This document shows positions 12,201 through 23,620 of a stretch of 64,000 bases of DNA, one piece after another; within the stretch, counting starts at the first letter, position 1, and each line of letters starts with the position of its first letter. The position numbers were made by a program, and so were the translations under genes. Under the pieces are notes generated by a model. That model was not told where the DNA came from and made no database searches. It saw nothing but the letters and a program-made list of their open reading frames with translations. The stretch covers positions 9,357,460 through 9,421,459 of the forward strand of contig NC_087083.1 of the NCBI RefSeq assembly GCF_026151205.1, written 5' to 3'. This DNA comes from Bolinopsis microptera. Lineage: Eukaryota > Ctenophora > Tentaculata > Lobata > Bolinopsidae.

Positions 12201-12280
12201 GGGACTCAAAAACGTCAAAAATCCTCTGAAAGCTTCGTGTGTCAGCAGATCGATTTTTTCAGACGGATTTCCCTGTACTA
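9279..12280. mobile_element. 3-kb long-inverted-repeat (foldback) element with telomeric core
   Basis: The outer ends are TAGTACAGGGAAATCC at 9279 and its complement ending at 12280. Arms of about 1.15 kb (about 9279-10440 and 11140-12280) pair throughout. The outer 0.9 kb is nearly identical: I saw a single-base difference near 9450/12107, a C/T difference near 9697/11862 and an 8-bp AATCACAT insertion in the right arm. Similarity falls inwards, with a 17-20 bp indel near 10340. The same 66-codon frame appears at 9364-9564 (+) and 11995-12195 (-), which reflects symmetry rather than two genes. Telomeric repeats occupy 10524-10636, themselves flanked by the shorter inverted pair ACAACTGAACCCAATT and AATTGGGTTCAGTTGT. 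No transposase was seen. An inverted duplication rather than a transposon is possible; the flanks share only CAA. Confidence 0.85.
10524..10636. repeat. interstitial telomeric repeat (TAACCC)n
   Basis: 113 bp, about 19 units of TAACCC (TTAGGG on the minus strand), with one variant unit (TAACTC) near the left end. It sits between the arms of the long inverted repeat. Only one orientation is present, so this is not a head-to-head chromosome-end fusion. Confidence 0.97.
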
Positions 12281-12622
12281 CAATCTGTCGTAAAACAGGG
12301 GTTCTAGAAAACCCACTTCCCGATGTTCCTGAAACCCGAAACTTTTTTTGCAGTCGATTTGGTCAACGTCTAGACGCCCTGAAAAATTTCAGATCTCTAA
12401 CTCGATTTTAACATGGTTTTTAAGGCACCTGAATATGGCGATTTTGGGTTTTTTACCGAATTTCGTATAACAGTGCTGGCGAGTATTTTATGCAAATTTC
12501 TTAAAAATCTCAACATAACTATTTTTTAATCCTGTCATCTTTGACATCAAATTAGAATGTTTTGAACTAAAAATAAATCTGCTGAACGACTTCCGATGAG
12601 TCTTAATGCCTGAAAAACTCCT
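12281..12622. other. non-coding, no gene seen
   Basis: Open frames here have no recognisable domain and overlap the inverted-repeat edge. Confidence 0.45.
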
Positions 12623-12680
12623 GCCGGAGGCGGCGGCCTTCGGCCGCCGCCTCCGGCCGGAGTGCACGCTTCGCGTGCAC
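12623..12680. repeat. two adjacent GC-rich perfect hairpins
   Basis: Stem 1: 16-bp arms 12623-12638 and 12642-12657 around TTC (GCCGGAGGCGGCGGCC). Stem 2: 8-bp arms 12662-12669 and 12673-12680, again around TTC (GTGCACGC). The stretch is almost all G and C within AT-rich DNA. It resembles the hairpins of bacterial or viral terminators in form only; no T-run follows. Confidence 0.85.
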
Positions 12681-12892
12681 GAAAGAGGCTTGTAACGTGT
12701 ACCAAAGGGGGTATAATAGTAAAGGGGGTACATAGTATACCCACAATAAATGCACCGGTCGTGCTTGCCAGCACTGTGATTTGTGTGTTTCCCTTTCTGC
12801 TCAAATACAATATTATCCGAGTTGTAGAAGTAATAGTAAGTGCCGATTGACGCAAGGCTGTTGAGATTTTCATCTCCAGCTACATTAGTATC

Positions 12893-13262
12893 GGAGCTAC
12901 TTCGTGACTTCGTGTGATGCGGTGATCATGATCACTGGAATCAAGACTATTTAAATTTAGAAATAACGAAATGGCATTCATGATTGGATCATCATTTCGT
13001 AAACGTTACAATCTGAGTAGTTGTATGTTTTACGTAATAAGTCAATAAATTGTCGTTGATTTTAATGAAGCAGTAGCTGCTTTGTTAGGGAGCTAGATCA
13101 TAGCTTCGTGTGAGATCCATAACTGGAACCAAAAATATTTAAAGTTACGAGTAGTGACTTCGTGTGATGCAGTGATCATCATTTCGTAAACGTTACAATT
13201 TCGGTAGTTGTATGTTTTATTTAGTTAATTTTCGTCGATTTAAATAAAGCAATTCCCGAAGT
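12893..13262. repeat. diverged tandem duplication, about 240-bp spacing
   Basis: GACTTCGTGTGATGCGGTGATCAT near 12907 recurs near 13148 with one change. Both copies are followed by CATTTCGTAAACGTTACAAT and GTAGTTGTATGTTTTA; the second copy has lost internal sequence. Origin unknown. Confidence 0.7.
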
Positions 13263-13399
13263 TGTCGTAAGTAGAGATCCTTGTTCTTGGTGTGTTCTTC
13301 GTGTGGGGTTCACGATCTCTGGAGTTTAAAGTAACATGTCTAAATTCTGTACTCAACCGTCGTCATTTCATGATATCATTCATATATTTTTAGACTTGG

Positions 13400-13450
13400 T
13401 TCGAGTATATATGAGACAAGAGAAACGCCATCTTAGGACGCTTCGAGGAT
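13400..13450 (+). repeat. dispersed repeat DR1, copy 1
   Basis: Contains GACAAGAGAAACGCCAT preceded by TATATGA and followed by CTTAGGACGCTTCGAGGA. Four further copies occur in the window. Confidence 0.75.
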
Positions 13451-14468
13451 TAGGATTCCTTGTACTAAATTATTGTTATTTTGCATCATTAGTTCGTTGA
13501 TAGGACACACCACACCACTACTTCTTCCTAAGTTATGCAGTTCTATGCTTAACCGTTCTTTTTATTTACTATTTGTGATATAATAGTAATTTGACTTCGT
13601 TTAATTAATTCATAATTACAATTAGAATACTATTATGTTCCGGAAATTATTGTTAAGAGTGGGATCAGTTGGCACGTTTACTGATTATAATTAAGTAGCT
13701 CTCACCTTTATCTTATAATCACAAATTACCTGCTAACTTCATCTAGCGATTATACCATTCAAAGGAATTCCTTAAAATTAAACAATAATTTAAATCGGAT
13801 ACTTACAGTATGACAGTAACAACTAAGTTGGTACAATTAAATAAAATTATTGTCGGTGTAAAGATAAACTTACGTTTCACTATCACTGATCGTGCACCTA
13901 TAAAAGGATAAGCGACTTATTACCTCACAAATTTAGGACTAATGAGTCGTTAGATCCAACTTAGGATTTAGGATCACCCTAATTTTATAGCTATCTTAAA
14001 CTTATCTAGGTAACGTTAGGTAACAGTAGGCAACGCATAATCGAGTTTGGAAATTCACTAATCGAAAAATATAATAAGTTCACCTATTACCTATAATCAC
14101 TGATTACCACACTTCTTTCCTCAATTATGCCATTCACAGGAATCCGGGAATCATTAAGATCTGTACAATTAAACAAATAAATACCAAGCGAGCAAGGGTT
14201 GAAATTGCTATAAGTATAATTATAATGAAGATTCAAATGTTGGCCCTCTCGGTTAATATTTTATTGTTAACGTCTTACCGATCACTTTGTTGGCCCATGA
14301 ATAAAATGCACTTGTCTCCGTGTATTTGTTGAAATTAACAAAAAAAACCAAGAAATAAGTGCAATAACGAGATCTGATCGTCATCTTCTTACAGTGTTCG
14401 ATGCCTGTGTGAAGTTAAAATGGTGACATCGTCTGGATCAGGCAGAGGTCGAGTGTTATCGGGATTAC
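13451..14468. other. non-coding, no gene seen
   Basis: AT-rich sequence without open frames of note. Confidence 0.5.
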
Positions 14469-14530
14469 TTCTGTAGTATAGTTGTACAGCAATACTATTA
14501 CCTTAGTATTGCTGTACAACTACTACAGAA
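14469..14530. repeat. 27-bp-stem hairpin
   Basis: Arms 14469-14497 and 14504-14530 pair over 27 bp with a two-base bulge (TA) in the left arm and a six-base loop (TTACCT). Core: TAGTTGTACAGCAATACTA. Size is compatible with a small palindromic transposon or a pre-miRNA-like hairpin; expression unknown. Confidence 0.8.
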
Positions 14531-15043
14531 ATACGTGCATTATTATTATCAAACAGGATCATACAAATAAAGTTATCAAATAACAATATAACATACCCTA
14601 ATGCTGTGTTCTGAACCAAAACAACGCGTGTTCTGAGTACGTGATGTGTTATGCGATTGTGTTCAGGTGTATTTGTTACATTTTAATTATATCATTTATC
14701 ATTAATTAAATTGTTTATTAAATTGAATTTATAATCAGCGCTTTTCGAGTACGAGATGAGGAATAATTTTTCTGACGGATAAATATTATAATAACGCTTT
14801 AAAGAACGCGGTTGTGTTAATCAGAAAAGTGGCAGGGTCACTATGATCCACCCTAACAGGAATGATACGATAGTTTGTCGGTAACATAAGCTTTGAAAGA
14901 GATGTGATAATCGTCTTCAGCACTGAACCTCAATGTTCCTGACATTATTATTATTATGTTTTTTGTTTGGTTGAATAATCTTCATTTGGTTGAATAATCT
15001 TCATTCAATTGATTTGTATCTGACACATGTAATTTTGTAATGA
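14531..15043. other. non-coding, no gene seen
   Basis: AT-rich. A short tandem duplication of TTTGGTTGAATAATCTTCAT lies near 14966-15003. Confidence 0.5.
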
Positions 15044-15967
15044 TATTTCTAATTTCTAATTTCTAATTTCTAATTTCTAATTTCTAATTTCTAATTTCTA
15101 ATTTCTAATTTCTAATTTCTAATTTCTAATTTCTAATTTCTAATTTCTAATTTCTAATTTCTAATTTCTAATTTCTAATTTCTAATTTCTAATTTCTAAT
15201 TTCTAATTTCTAATTTCTAATTTCTAATTTCTAATTTCTAATTTCTAATTTCTAATTTCTAATTTCTAATTTCTAATTTCTAATTTCTAATTTCTTATTT
15301 CTTATTTCTAATTTCTAATTTCTAATTTCTAATTTCTAATTTCTAATTTCTAATTTCTAATTTCTAATTTTTAATTTCTAATTTCTAATTTCTAATTTCT
15401 AATTTCTAATTTCTAATTTCTAATTTCTAATTTCTAATTTCTAATTTCTAATTTCTAATTTCTAATTTCTAATTTCTAATTTCTAATTTCTAATTTCTAA
15501 TTTCTAATTTCTAATTTCTAATTTCTAATTTCTTATTTCTTATTTCTAATTTCTAATTTCTAATTTCTAATTTCTAATTTCTAATTTCTAATTTCTAATT
15601 TCTAATTTCTAATTTCTAATTTCTAATTTCTAATTTCTAATTTCTAATTTCTAATTTTGTAATTATTAATTATGTAATCCTAACTAAAGCTAATTTCTTT
15701 TACATTCGCTTTGAGCAAGATGCACAGCTAAAAATTTCTAATTTCTAATTTCTAATTTCTAATTTCTAATTTCTAATTTCTAATTTCTAATTTCTAATTT
15801 CTAATTTCTAATTTCTAATTTCTAATTTCTAATTTCTAATTTCTAATTTCTAATTTCTAATTTCTAATTTCTAATTTCTAATTTCTAATTTTGTAATTAT
15901 TAATTATGTAATCCTAACTAAAGCTAATTTCTTTTACATTCGCTTTGAGCAAGATGCACAGCTAAAA
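15044..15967. repeat. 7-bp satellite (AATTTCT)n with duplicated flank
   Basis: Array 1 (15044-15656) has roughly 87 copies of AATTTCT with rare TTATTTCT variants occurring as pairs near 15295 and 15533. Array 2 (about 15733-15890) has about 22 copies. After each array comes the same 78-bp sequence, beginning TTTTGTAATTATTAATTATG and ending GATGCACAGCTAAAA (15655-15734 and 15889-15967). Part of the array plus flank was therefore duplicated as a block. Confidence 0.97.
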
Positions 15968-16163
15968 GTAGGTTGATCAAAATCGGATGCAAAATTCATC
16001 ACAATTTACTTACTTACTTTAGATGAAAATACAAAACCAATAAACAAAACTAATAAAGTAATATCATTTGTTAAACATCATGACTTCTCGATAAACATAA
16101 AAATGATAAAATCGACAGATAAACTTTTAAATGCTATATTTCCAGGTAAAAATATTCATAACA

Positions 16164-17267
16164 TCAAAATTTACTTTTATTATTACGTCTCTGCATTTCG
16201 AACAATTGCCTATCGGATAATCTCTTCGACGATTTCCAAAAATCAGGTCTATCTTTTGACTTTGAGATTCGAGTCAACGGAAATTGTGATCCTAGCGGAT
16301 TTATGTTTTCACTATTCAAGTTGAACTGAAGATCATCAAAATCTTCAAACATGAGGAAACCACTCTTTTTGCTTTGGTGACTGTCATTGTCGAGACTTTT
16401 ATAACGATTTAGTTTCATGTTTGAATATTTTTGATTTATTTCGGTATCACTATCAAGATTTGCTTCAAACATTGGATTAACCACATTGCTCCTCGTTTTC
16501 ATAAACCGATCCCTTTTAGAGACCATCTCTAAAAGCGTCATTATTCGTTTCTTAAACTTTGGTTTACTATTCCTAGAGTCTGCAAAATGTCTCCGATCCT
16601 TTTCTTTAATTTCCTCTTTGGGTCTTTCCGCCGAACGTGGTAATAATTGTAAACAAGGAAATTTTACTTTTTTCGTTTTATCGGCCGAGGAATTATCTGA
16701 TGAAATGGTTTCTAAAGATGCTGTAGGTAGCACAATATGATCTATCCTCTTCACTAATTCTTCATCTTTCTCTTGACTACCTTTGGCTGATCGCAAGTCA
16801 CTCGTTTTTAATTGTGAAACGGAATCCTTATAAACAGACGGATCTAATTTTTTGTATGATTCCCAACCATTAAGAAATAAGAGTGACGTTTCAATACTCA
16901 TTTCGGACTGCTGAAAGCTAAGTTTTGACGTTGGAACACCTTGTGACAAATTAGACCGTATTGGAGATATCTTTGGAAGAGTTGGCATCGTCTTGTCTGG
17001 AATCGAATCTTCGATTGTGGCCTCCGTTATCACTGGAAAACTCAGCATCTGATCTAAACATAGTCGCTCAGTCTTCTTCGTACTGGGAGTTTGATCTACT
17101 TGTAATGGGGTTCGTTTCTTGAAAGCTGCCTTTGGCCGCTTATAAATCTTTATTGGTTTCAAAATCGGCTGAAGTTTACGTCTAGGTGCGGGCATGTGTA
17201 AAATCTCTGAAATTCGGTTAGAGAGGTTTCCTAAAGCTGCGTATTCTTCTGGCAGCATCCCTTTCAT
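16164..17267 (-). CDS. uncharacterised basic, Ser/Lys-rich protein (367 aa), single open exon
   Basis: An uninterrupted 367-codon frame ending in TGA at 16164-16166, by far longer than chance in this AT-rich DNA. An in-frame TAG lies two codons before the ATG, so the start is the first possible one. Just upstream the minus strand reads CATTTCATGATTTCAG, a plausible 3' splice site, so a 5' UTR intron or trans-splice acceptor is possible. The protein is hydrophilic, with a basic stretch at residues 29-53 (RRKLQPILKPIKIYKRPKAA...), many S/T-K/R clusters, an acidic/Asn patch near 305-325 (FEDFDDLQFNLNSENINPL) and a Lys/Arg/Asn-rich C-terminus. No signal peptide, membrane segment or known domain is visible. 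Probably intracellular and largely disordered; function unknown. Confidence 0.65.
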   Translation of the reverse strand: MKGMLPEEYAALGNLSNRISEILHMPAPRRKLQPILKPIKIYKRPKAAFKKRTPLQVDQTPSTKKTERLCLDQMLSFPVITEATIEDSIPDKTMPTLPKISPIRSNLSQGVPTSKLSFQQSEMSIETSLLFLNGWESYKKLDPSVYKDSVSQLKTSDLRSAKGSQEKDEELVKRIDHIVLPTASLETISSDNSSADKTKKVKFPCLQLLPRSAERPKEEIKEKDRRHFADSRNSKPKFKKRIMTLLEMVSKRDRFMKTRSNVVNPMFEANLDSDTEINQKYSNMKLNRYKSLDNDSHQSKKSGFLMFEDFDDLQFNLNSENINPLGSQFPLTRISKSKDRPDFWKSSKRLSDRQLFEMQRRNNKSKF

Positions 17268-20200
17268 TTCCTAGTGACTGAAATCATGAAATGTTGACTT
17301 AAAAGTCAATATGAATAACCTTTAAGTATTAAAGTTATTTATTCATAACATTATCGAACTTCATGATAGTTAACTTATTGCCTATTGGCGAAGTTCAATC
17401 TTTCCATGGCCGGTCAAATTAAAACTGCTTGCAAACATTTTGAACGAATTAAAAATGAGTGCGCTTTCTAACCAAGGAAATCATGGCGTGCTTGCTGACA
17501 AATTGCTGATCAATTTCCGATAGCTCGTTTCTGCTTAAAGTTAAAAGGTAAAATTCTTAACGATCGTTTCGTCAAATTTTCAGCCCGGAAGATATTGTAT
17601 AACTAAAAATTGAACTCGATAATCGACGATGTCGTCATCAAAATGTTTATCTACTGATGCCAAGAGTACGATTAGGAAGAGATAGTAAACAGATATCAGT
17701 AGTTTATAAATAGCTACGTAGGTATATTGGATTACTCCTTTTCAAACAACGAGTTGCTAAAAAAAGCTGATCATGAACAAGTTCTGACGTAACTTTATAT
17801 AAAAAGCAACAAAAATATGGGATATGATTAATCTTCTGACAGAAGTTCTAATTATTTGCGGTTTTGCTCCTTTGTAATATCATTTTAAAACTATAATAAG
17901 AAAACCAACATCAAATTAGCTGATTAGTTCCTTTGCCTATGCGCATACTCAACAGTACAAAGAACCATTGAAATGCCTTGCAACCGTGTCCAACATGTTA
18001 AGATTTCTCTTGAGGTATGATGATATATCCGTGACGTATAAGCTAATTGATAATTCAACACGTTCAATTCCAATTGTGTAACCATGGATCAATCGATGGA
18101 ACTACGCCCTATGGTGGGTATTTATTGCAGAAAAATGCTAGGAAAAAGTTTATTGTTGTCAAGTCACACCTTATTCCCGATCTCAAACATAGTTTGTATT
18201 GTTTATGTTGTTATGAATTAATCTCATCGATGAAAGTTGCTGTAGTTCTAACTCTTTTAACCGTCCAATATTGATTTCGAATGAATCAAACATAATTTGT
18301 CGTGCTTATATTGTAATTATATATCAAATAATTATAAAAAGCTTACATCATTTTCTTCTTCTTATTTAGTTGTAAGTAGACAACGCGAAACAAGCCAAAT
18401 AACTGGTATGAACGAGTGACTAAAAAAGTAAAAATTACAATCTAAGTATAGTATTGTTACTTCACAGTACGTTTTAGCTTTTTATAAGGAAAAGACCAAT
18501 AAGCACGGGAATTAAATGTCGATTCTACTTTTTATTCGCTTGTTTGTATTATGAACAGTAATTTGAACTCTTTCATTTCGTCTACATTAACTCGATGTTT
18601 TGAGGGTTGTCTTATTGAATCATCAAAAGCTCAAATGATCGAAAATATAAAGGTATCATAGTTGCTATCCCGTAAGTTAAGAGTGCGTTAAATGTTTACT
18701 TTTCAACTCCAATTAAGCTGAAACGTATTTTCTGGCACGTGTTCAATTTTGGTCTTCAATCTTCATATCTGGATTCCGTTCACTCTGACCAAAAATATTG
18801 TTTCACTGCTCATGGCAGAAGCGTAATGATCGTTTATATATTAAACTGGGCAACGCTAAATGCCTATGACGAAATACTTGAAACGGCAAAGAGTTATCTA
18901 CCTCTCAGCTCGGACCAAGGCCCTTTTGCTGAATGGTCTATGCTTGGAATTCCGATCGTTTTCCTAGGAAATCGGCTCGTTAGCCTTGGGCGTGGAGTCG
19001 GAGAAAAGAATTATGGGTTTTTAATATGCCTGTTGTAACCATCAGTCCCATATGGTAGCTCTCCACTTTGCGTTATTCAGCTTGATATAATTGAGGATCT
19101 CAGGTTGGGTGTTCTCGACCTCCCACGATCTAAATAGCCATTATACGTACCCCTGCTAAGTATAAACTTATAAAATTTAAACAAAGTATTGAACGAAACA
19201 GTACATCGATTAGGTTTCAGAGCCAGTCCTCCCGCTGTTCAGAGCAGAAATCATTTTCTTTTTTGGTCCCTTTTACTCGAAGCCCAAATTTTTTTGCGTA
19301 TTTCATCGCCGAATGACTGAAGATTTTACAAAAAATTATTAACATTATTGTTTTTAAATGTCGTGATATTGGTGCACTTATAGTTATAATAATGATGATC
19401 ATTTAAAAAATAGAATTTTAGTGACTTGAACGATGGATGAAATTGTCATGGAAAGGCCGTATGGTGAATTTTAAGTGCGATTCGTAATAATGACGTTTCA
19501 AAATGAAACACAATGATCCACAAAAATGCATTTAAGACAGAAAATTTAGAATTGTCTCCGAAGTTAAATGATCGCACATTAACAAAGTGTTATATTCATA
19601 AAAGCTTTGCAATAACTGAAATTTAAATGACTACTTTGCAAGGTACTAATTTTCAAATATGGTCTTTCGTCATGTTCCCATGGTTCTTCAGCAATGCTTC
19701 GTTGTAATATCACACTATCTGGTCCTAAATAGAAACGTTTTAAATAAAAGCTAAAGATGCTTTTATTACCTATTTATCAGCTAAGTGGATCTGGAATCTA
19801 TATGTTGCATCGATCAGTTGATGAATTTAAAAATAGAACAATATAACGAAGCGTGGCCTCTTTTCTTTTCTTGCATCTGTGTCTGTGAGTGTATATAACA
19901 CATGGGAACTAAACTGCTGCTCACTGCTGCTAACTGCTGCTGTTTCTTTGCACTTTAGTCCCCCTGTGATAAGTCTACAGGGTGTTTCAAGACTCGAGCT
20001 GAAACTTCAAGCCTCGTACATTTTAACAATTCAGGCAAACTCAATTGTTAAAATGGAATCAAGCGGAAGCTGCTAATTTTTTTTGAATGTCTTTAAGCGC
20101 GAGCGTTCATTTTAATTTCTGTTCAAAATTGTGTCCGTTCACACAATGTCCGGTCAAATAACGTCCAATAAGGTATACTTTACAGTTACTATAACTTGCA

Positions 20201-20782
20201 TTGTTCGTTCCTGAATACTTCAAAATACTCAATCTCCGTGATTAATCTTCACTATATACCCGCATGATAGAGGAATACTTCTTGTAAATACCCCACACGC
20301 AGTAGGACAACTACCTTAAAACATCTAGAAATATATACAACGTTCATGGTGACGGCTGCCAGATTCAACTATAAAAATACAAAGTTTCATGAATACATCA
20401 TGTTTCCATTATGTGGATTAATGTGTCGAGGCCATGTGTTAAATGCTGGGAAGTGTGCTGAATACCGACACTACGACTACGATTATAACCAGGACTAAGA
20501 GGATAGTGTATAAAAAACTATTTATCCGACACACTGCAGTAGTCCAATGTAACAATTCGCTTGTTGTTTTTGTGGCATCTCGAGGTTGATATTGTGGTAA
20601 TATTTTGGTTGTTATCGTGGCAATATTTCGGTTGTTATTGTGGCAATATTTCGGATGTTATTGTGGCATTTTGGTTGTTATTGTGACATTATTAATTGCG
20701 CAATCAAACGTTTAGCTTTATAATATTGACTCTACAACTGAGATTAACCGGGAATAACTAGGAGTGTGACATCTTCATTTGC
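17268..20782. other. non-coding, no gene seen
   Basis: About 3.5 kb of AT-rich DNA. The longest frame, 18739-19038 (+, 99 codons), has no domain I recognise and no splice support. A fragment shared with 39.9 kb is listed separately. Confidence 0.45.
19917..19979 (-). repeat. dispersed repeat fragment shared with 39.9 kb
   Basis: On the minus strand: ATCACAGGGGGACTAAAGTG followed by CAAAGAAAC and a CAGCAG run. The plus strand at about 39893-39957 has ATCACAGGGAGACTAAAGTG, CAAAGAAAC and a CTGCTG run. The shared core is about 30 bp and in both places abuts a (CTG)-type triplet tract, so this looks like the same element end. Confidence 0.65.
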
Positions 20783-21882
20783 ATTATACAGACTAGCTAC
20801 ATATTATACAGACTAGCTACACTATAAAGACTAGCTACACTATACAGACTAGCTACACTATACAGACTAGCTACACTATACAGACTAGCTACACTATACA
20901 GACTAGCTACACTATACAGACTAGCTACACTATACAGACTAGCTACACTATACAGACTAGCTACACTATACAGACTAGCTACACTATACAGACTAGCTAC
21001 ATTATACAGACTAGCTACACTATACAGACTAGCTACACTATACAGACTAGCTACACTATACAGACTAGCTACACTATACAGACTAGCTACCTGCTACACT
21101 ATACAGACTAGCTACACTATACAGACTAGCTACACTATACAGATTAGCTACATTATACAGACTAGCTACACTATACATACTAGCTACACTATACAGACTA
21201 GCTACATTATACAGACTAGCTACACTATACAGACTAGCTACATTATACAGACTAGCTACACTATACAGACTAGCTACACTATACAGACTAGCTACACTAT
21301 ACAGACTAGCTACACTATACAGATTAGCTACACTATACAGACTAGCTACTTGCTACACTATACAGACTAGCTACACTATACAGACTAGCTACACTATACA
21401 GATTAGCTACATTATACCGACTAGCTACACTATACATACTAGCTACACTATACCGACTAGCTACATTATACAGACTAGCTACACTATACAGACTAGCTAC
21501 ACTATACAGACTAGCTACACTATACAGACTAGCTACACTATACAGACTAGCTACACTATACAGACTAGCTACACTATACAGACTAGCTACATTATACAGA
21601 CTAGCTACACCATACAGACTAGCTACACTATACAGACTAGCTACACTATACAGACTAGCTACACTATACAGACTAGCTACACTATACAGATTAGCTACAT
21701 TATACAGACTAGCTACACTATACAGACTAGCTACACTATACAGTATACAGACTAGCTACACTATACAGACTAGCTACACTATACAGACTAGCTACACTAT
21801 ACAGACTAGCTACACTATACAGACTAGCTACACTATACAGACTAGCTACACCATACAGTATACAGACTAGCTACATTATATA
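20783..21882. repeat. 18-bp satellite, about 60 copies
   Basis: Unit CTAGCTACACTATACAGA over about 1.1 kb. Variants are CACTATA/CATTATA, CATACT, ACCGACT, and short insertions (CTGCTAC near 21088, TTGCTAC near 21348, CAGTATA near 21743 and 21855). Blocks of variant order recur (compare 21088-21215 with 21348-21475), indicating block-wise duplication. Confidence 0.97.
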
Positions 21883-23278
21883 AACTTATAAAATCTCGTA
21901 TTCATTTCGTACTTCCCCTCTCGCCCATTATGCCTTGCATTTGAAATTAAAAGAGGGTTTGTCACCGCTTTCATTCTTCTATTAACCAGACTTGACTTCC
22001 TAAACACTATGAGACTTGTTCATGTGAACTTCTTATTGAATGAATTAAATGATCAGTAGGAACCGTGGGAACCGTGTTTAGGTCCTACGTATCTTCTACA
22101 AATATCGTTTATTTTTAAGTGTGCCGGAAAATTTTAGGAATAACACTGATGAAACTTGACCCATTTCCATATCGCAGTGTTTTTATGGCGTACAGGGAAA
22201 GTTCAATATCACATTGATTATTTGCAATACTGGGTCGGATCCATATGTTTATAGGGCGGGTAATTATTAATTGCTTTCTAATTCACCTTTTTAACTTTTT
22301 GGTTGTATCACACACCCACGCCAACTTTCTTTTGTATCAAATTTTCAGAACTGTCACAGCTAATTTCTTTTTATGCAAACAAAACAGCTGTCATAATTTT
22401 CTGTTTTTTGTCTTTCAAACAAATCGGTGTTCTTTTGGGCTCCATTTGAACAAGTTTATGACTCGAGAAAAGTTAAATTTCCGGTAAATCGGGGTTTGGT
22501 AAAACGCGGTTCGACTGTACATCATTTTAGATTGTAGGTCAAACTATAATAACCTTCGATACATCATTTTATATCTGATCACAATTGTAAATGTTAAGGA
22601 TTTTTGAGCTAGAGTGCCGCCTTTTCCATTTACTCAAAGGGCTGCCAATATATCTCATAGCCCAATATGAATGTTTGGGCCATTCATCATTTCAATATAG
22701 CTAATGAAGCAATGATACTACTCTAGATTCAGAAAAAACAATAAATAAATTCCAATTCGTCACACTCTTCCCAGCCTTTTATACTATAGTTTTATCTGTC
22801 TTTAAGCAGTCGTCATCAGTAATCTAGCGGCCATGTTGAATTCCATTTACTCAAATTATTTGTTATATAGTTATATATAAGCCATTATAATACTTTTAAT
22901 TTGGCCTAATGGTTTGGTTTGGTTTAATACTTTCAACACTATACTATATAACAAATAATTTGAGGCTCTAATAATGTAGTTTTACAAAGATTTCAAGCCT
23001 TATGTTGTGTGTTTCCCTTCGTGTCCAAAAGCATTATAACCCAATATTAAGTTTTTATAGTTGTTTACTGCTCTACTAAATGTTCATATTCAAAAGTGCA
23101 TTCAGTAGTTCCGTACATTTTATACTTTTATAATAATAACTTGATATAGTACGTGACATTTTCTCAGCAAAAACGTGATATTCTGGAACACAACTTAATT
23201 TGTCAATGTTTCTCGTTCATCCACCTCTCAGATTAAATCATAACCTGCATCCATGAACGCCGAATCTAATCTGACAAG
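21883..23278. other. non-coding; small inverted repeat 22851-22963
   Basis: No exon seen. TCAAATTATTTGTTATATAG plus T (22851-22871) is repeated in inverted form at 22943-22963, a perfect 21-bp pair enclosing 71 bp, as in a tiny MITE. CGGTAAATCGGGGTTTGG near 22480 recurs in altered form near 31965-32010. Confidence 0.6.
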
Positions 23279-23620
23279 ATCAATATCATCCACAAATTTT
23301 TTACATATTATATTTAATATAATATATACATATCATATAATATTGTATAATACACATTACATTTAACATTGTCGTCCTCTTTTCATAACCTATTCGATTT
23401 TCAGTACTAAGGCAGCAAAGACTAATGAATACAAATAAATCACTTTTCGACGAAATCACTTTTCGACGAAATCAATTTTCAAGATCAAGATCATCCACAA
23501 TTATTTTACATATTATACTTAATATAATATATACATATCATATAATATTATATAATACACATTACATTTAACATTGTCGTCCTCTTTTCATAACCTATTC
23601 GATTTTCAGTACTATGGCAG
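23279..23620. repeat. direct repeat of about 135 bp, two copies
   Basis: About 23279-23417 and 23483-23620 share nearly the same sequence, including TTTAATATAATATATACATA and CATTGTCGTCCTCTTTTCAT, ending TTTTCAGTACTA(A/T)GGCAGCAA. Between them lies a doubled CACTTTTCGACGAAAT. That doubled word, with the preceding AAATAAAT, recurs at about 27190-27248. Confidence 0.85.

Noticed and set aside
12623-12680. Rho-independent bacterial terminator
   Set aside because: No T-run follows and the setting is eukaryotic.
18739-19038. 99-codon plus-strand frame
   Set aside because: Composition is passable but no domain, no signal peptide and no flanking exon could be supported.
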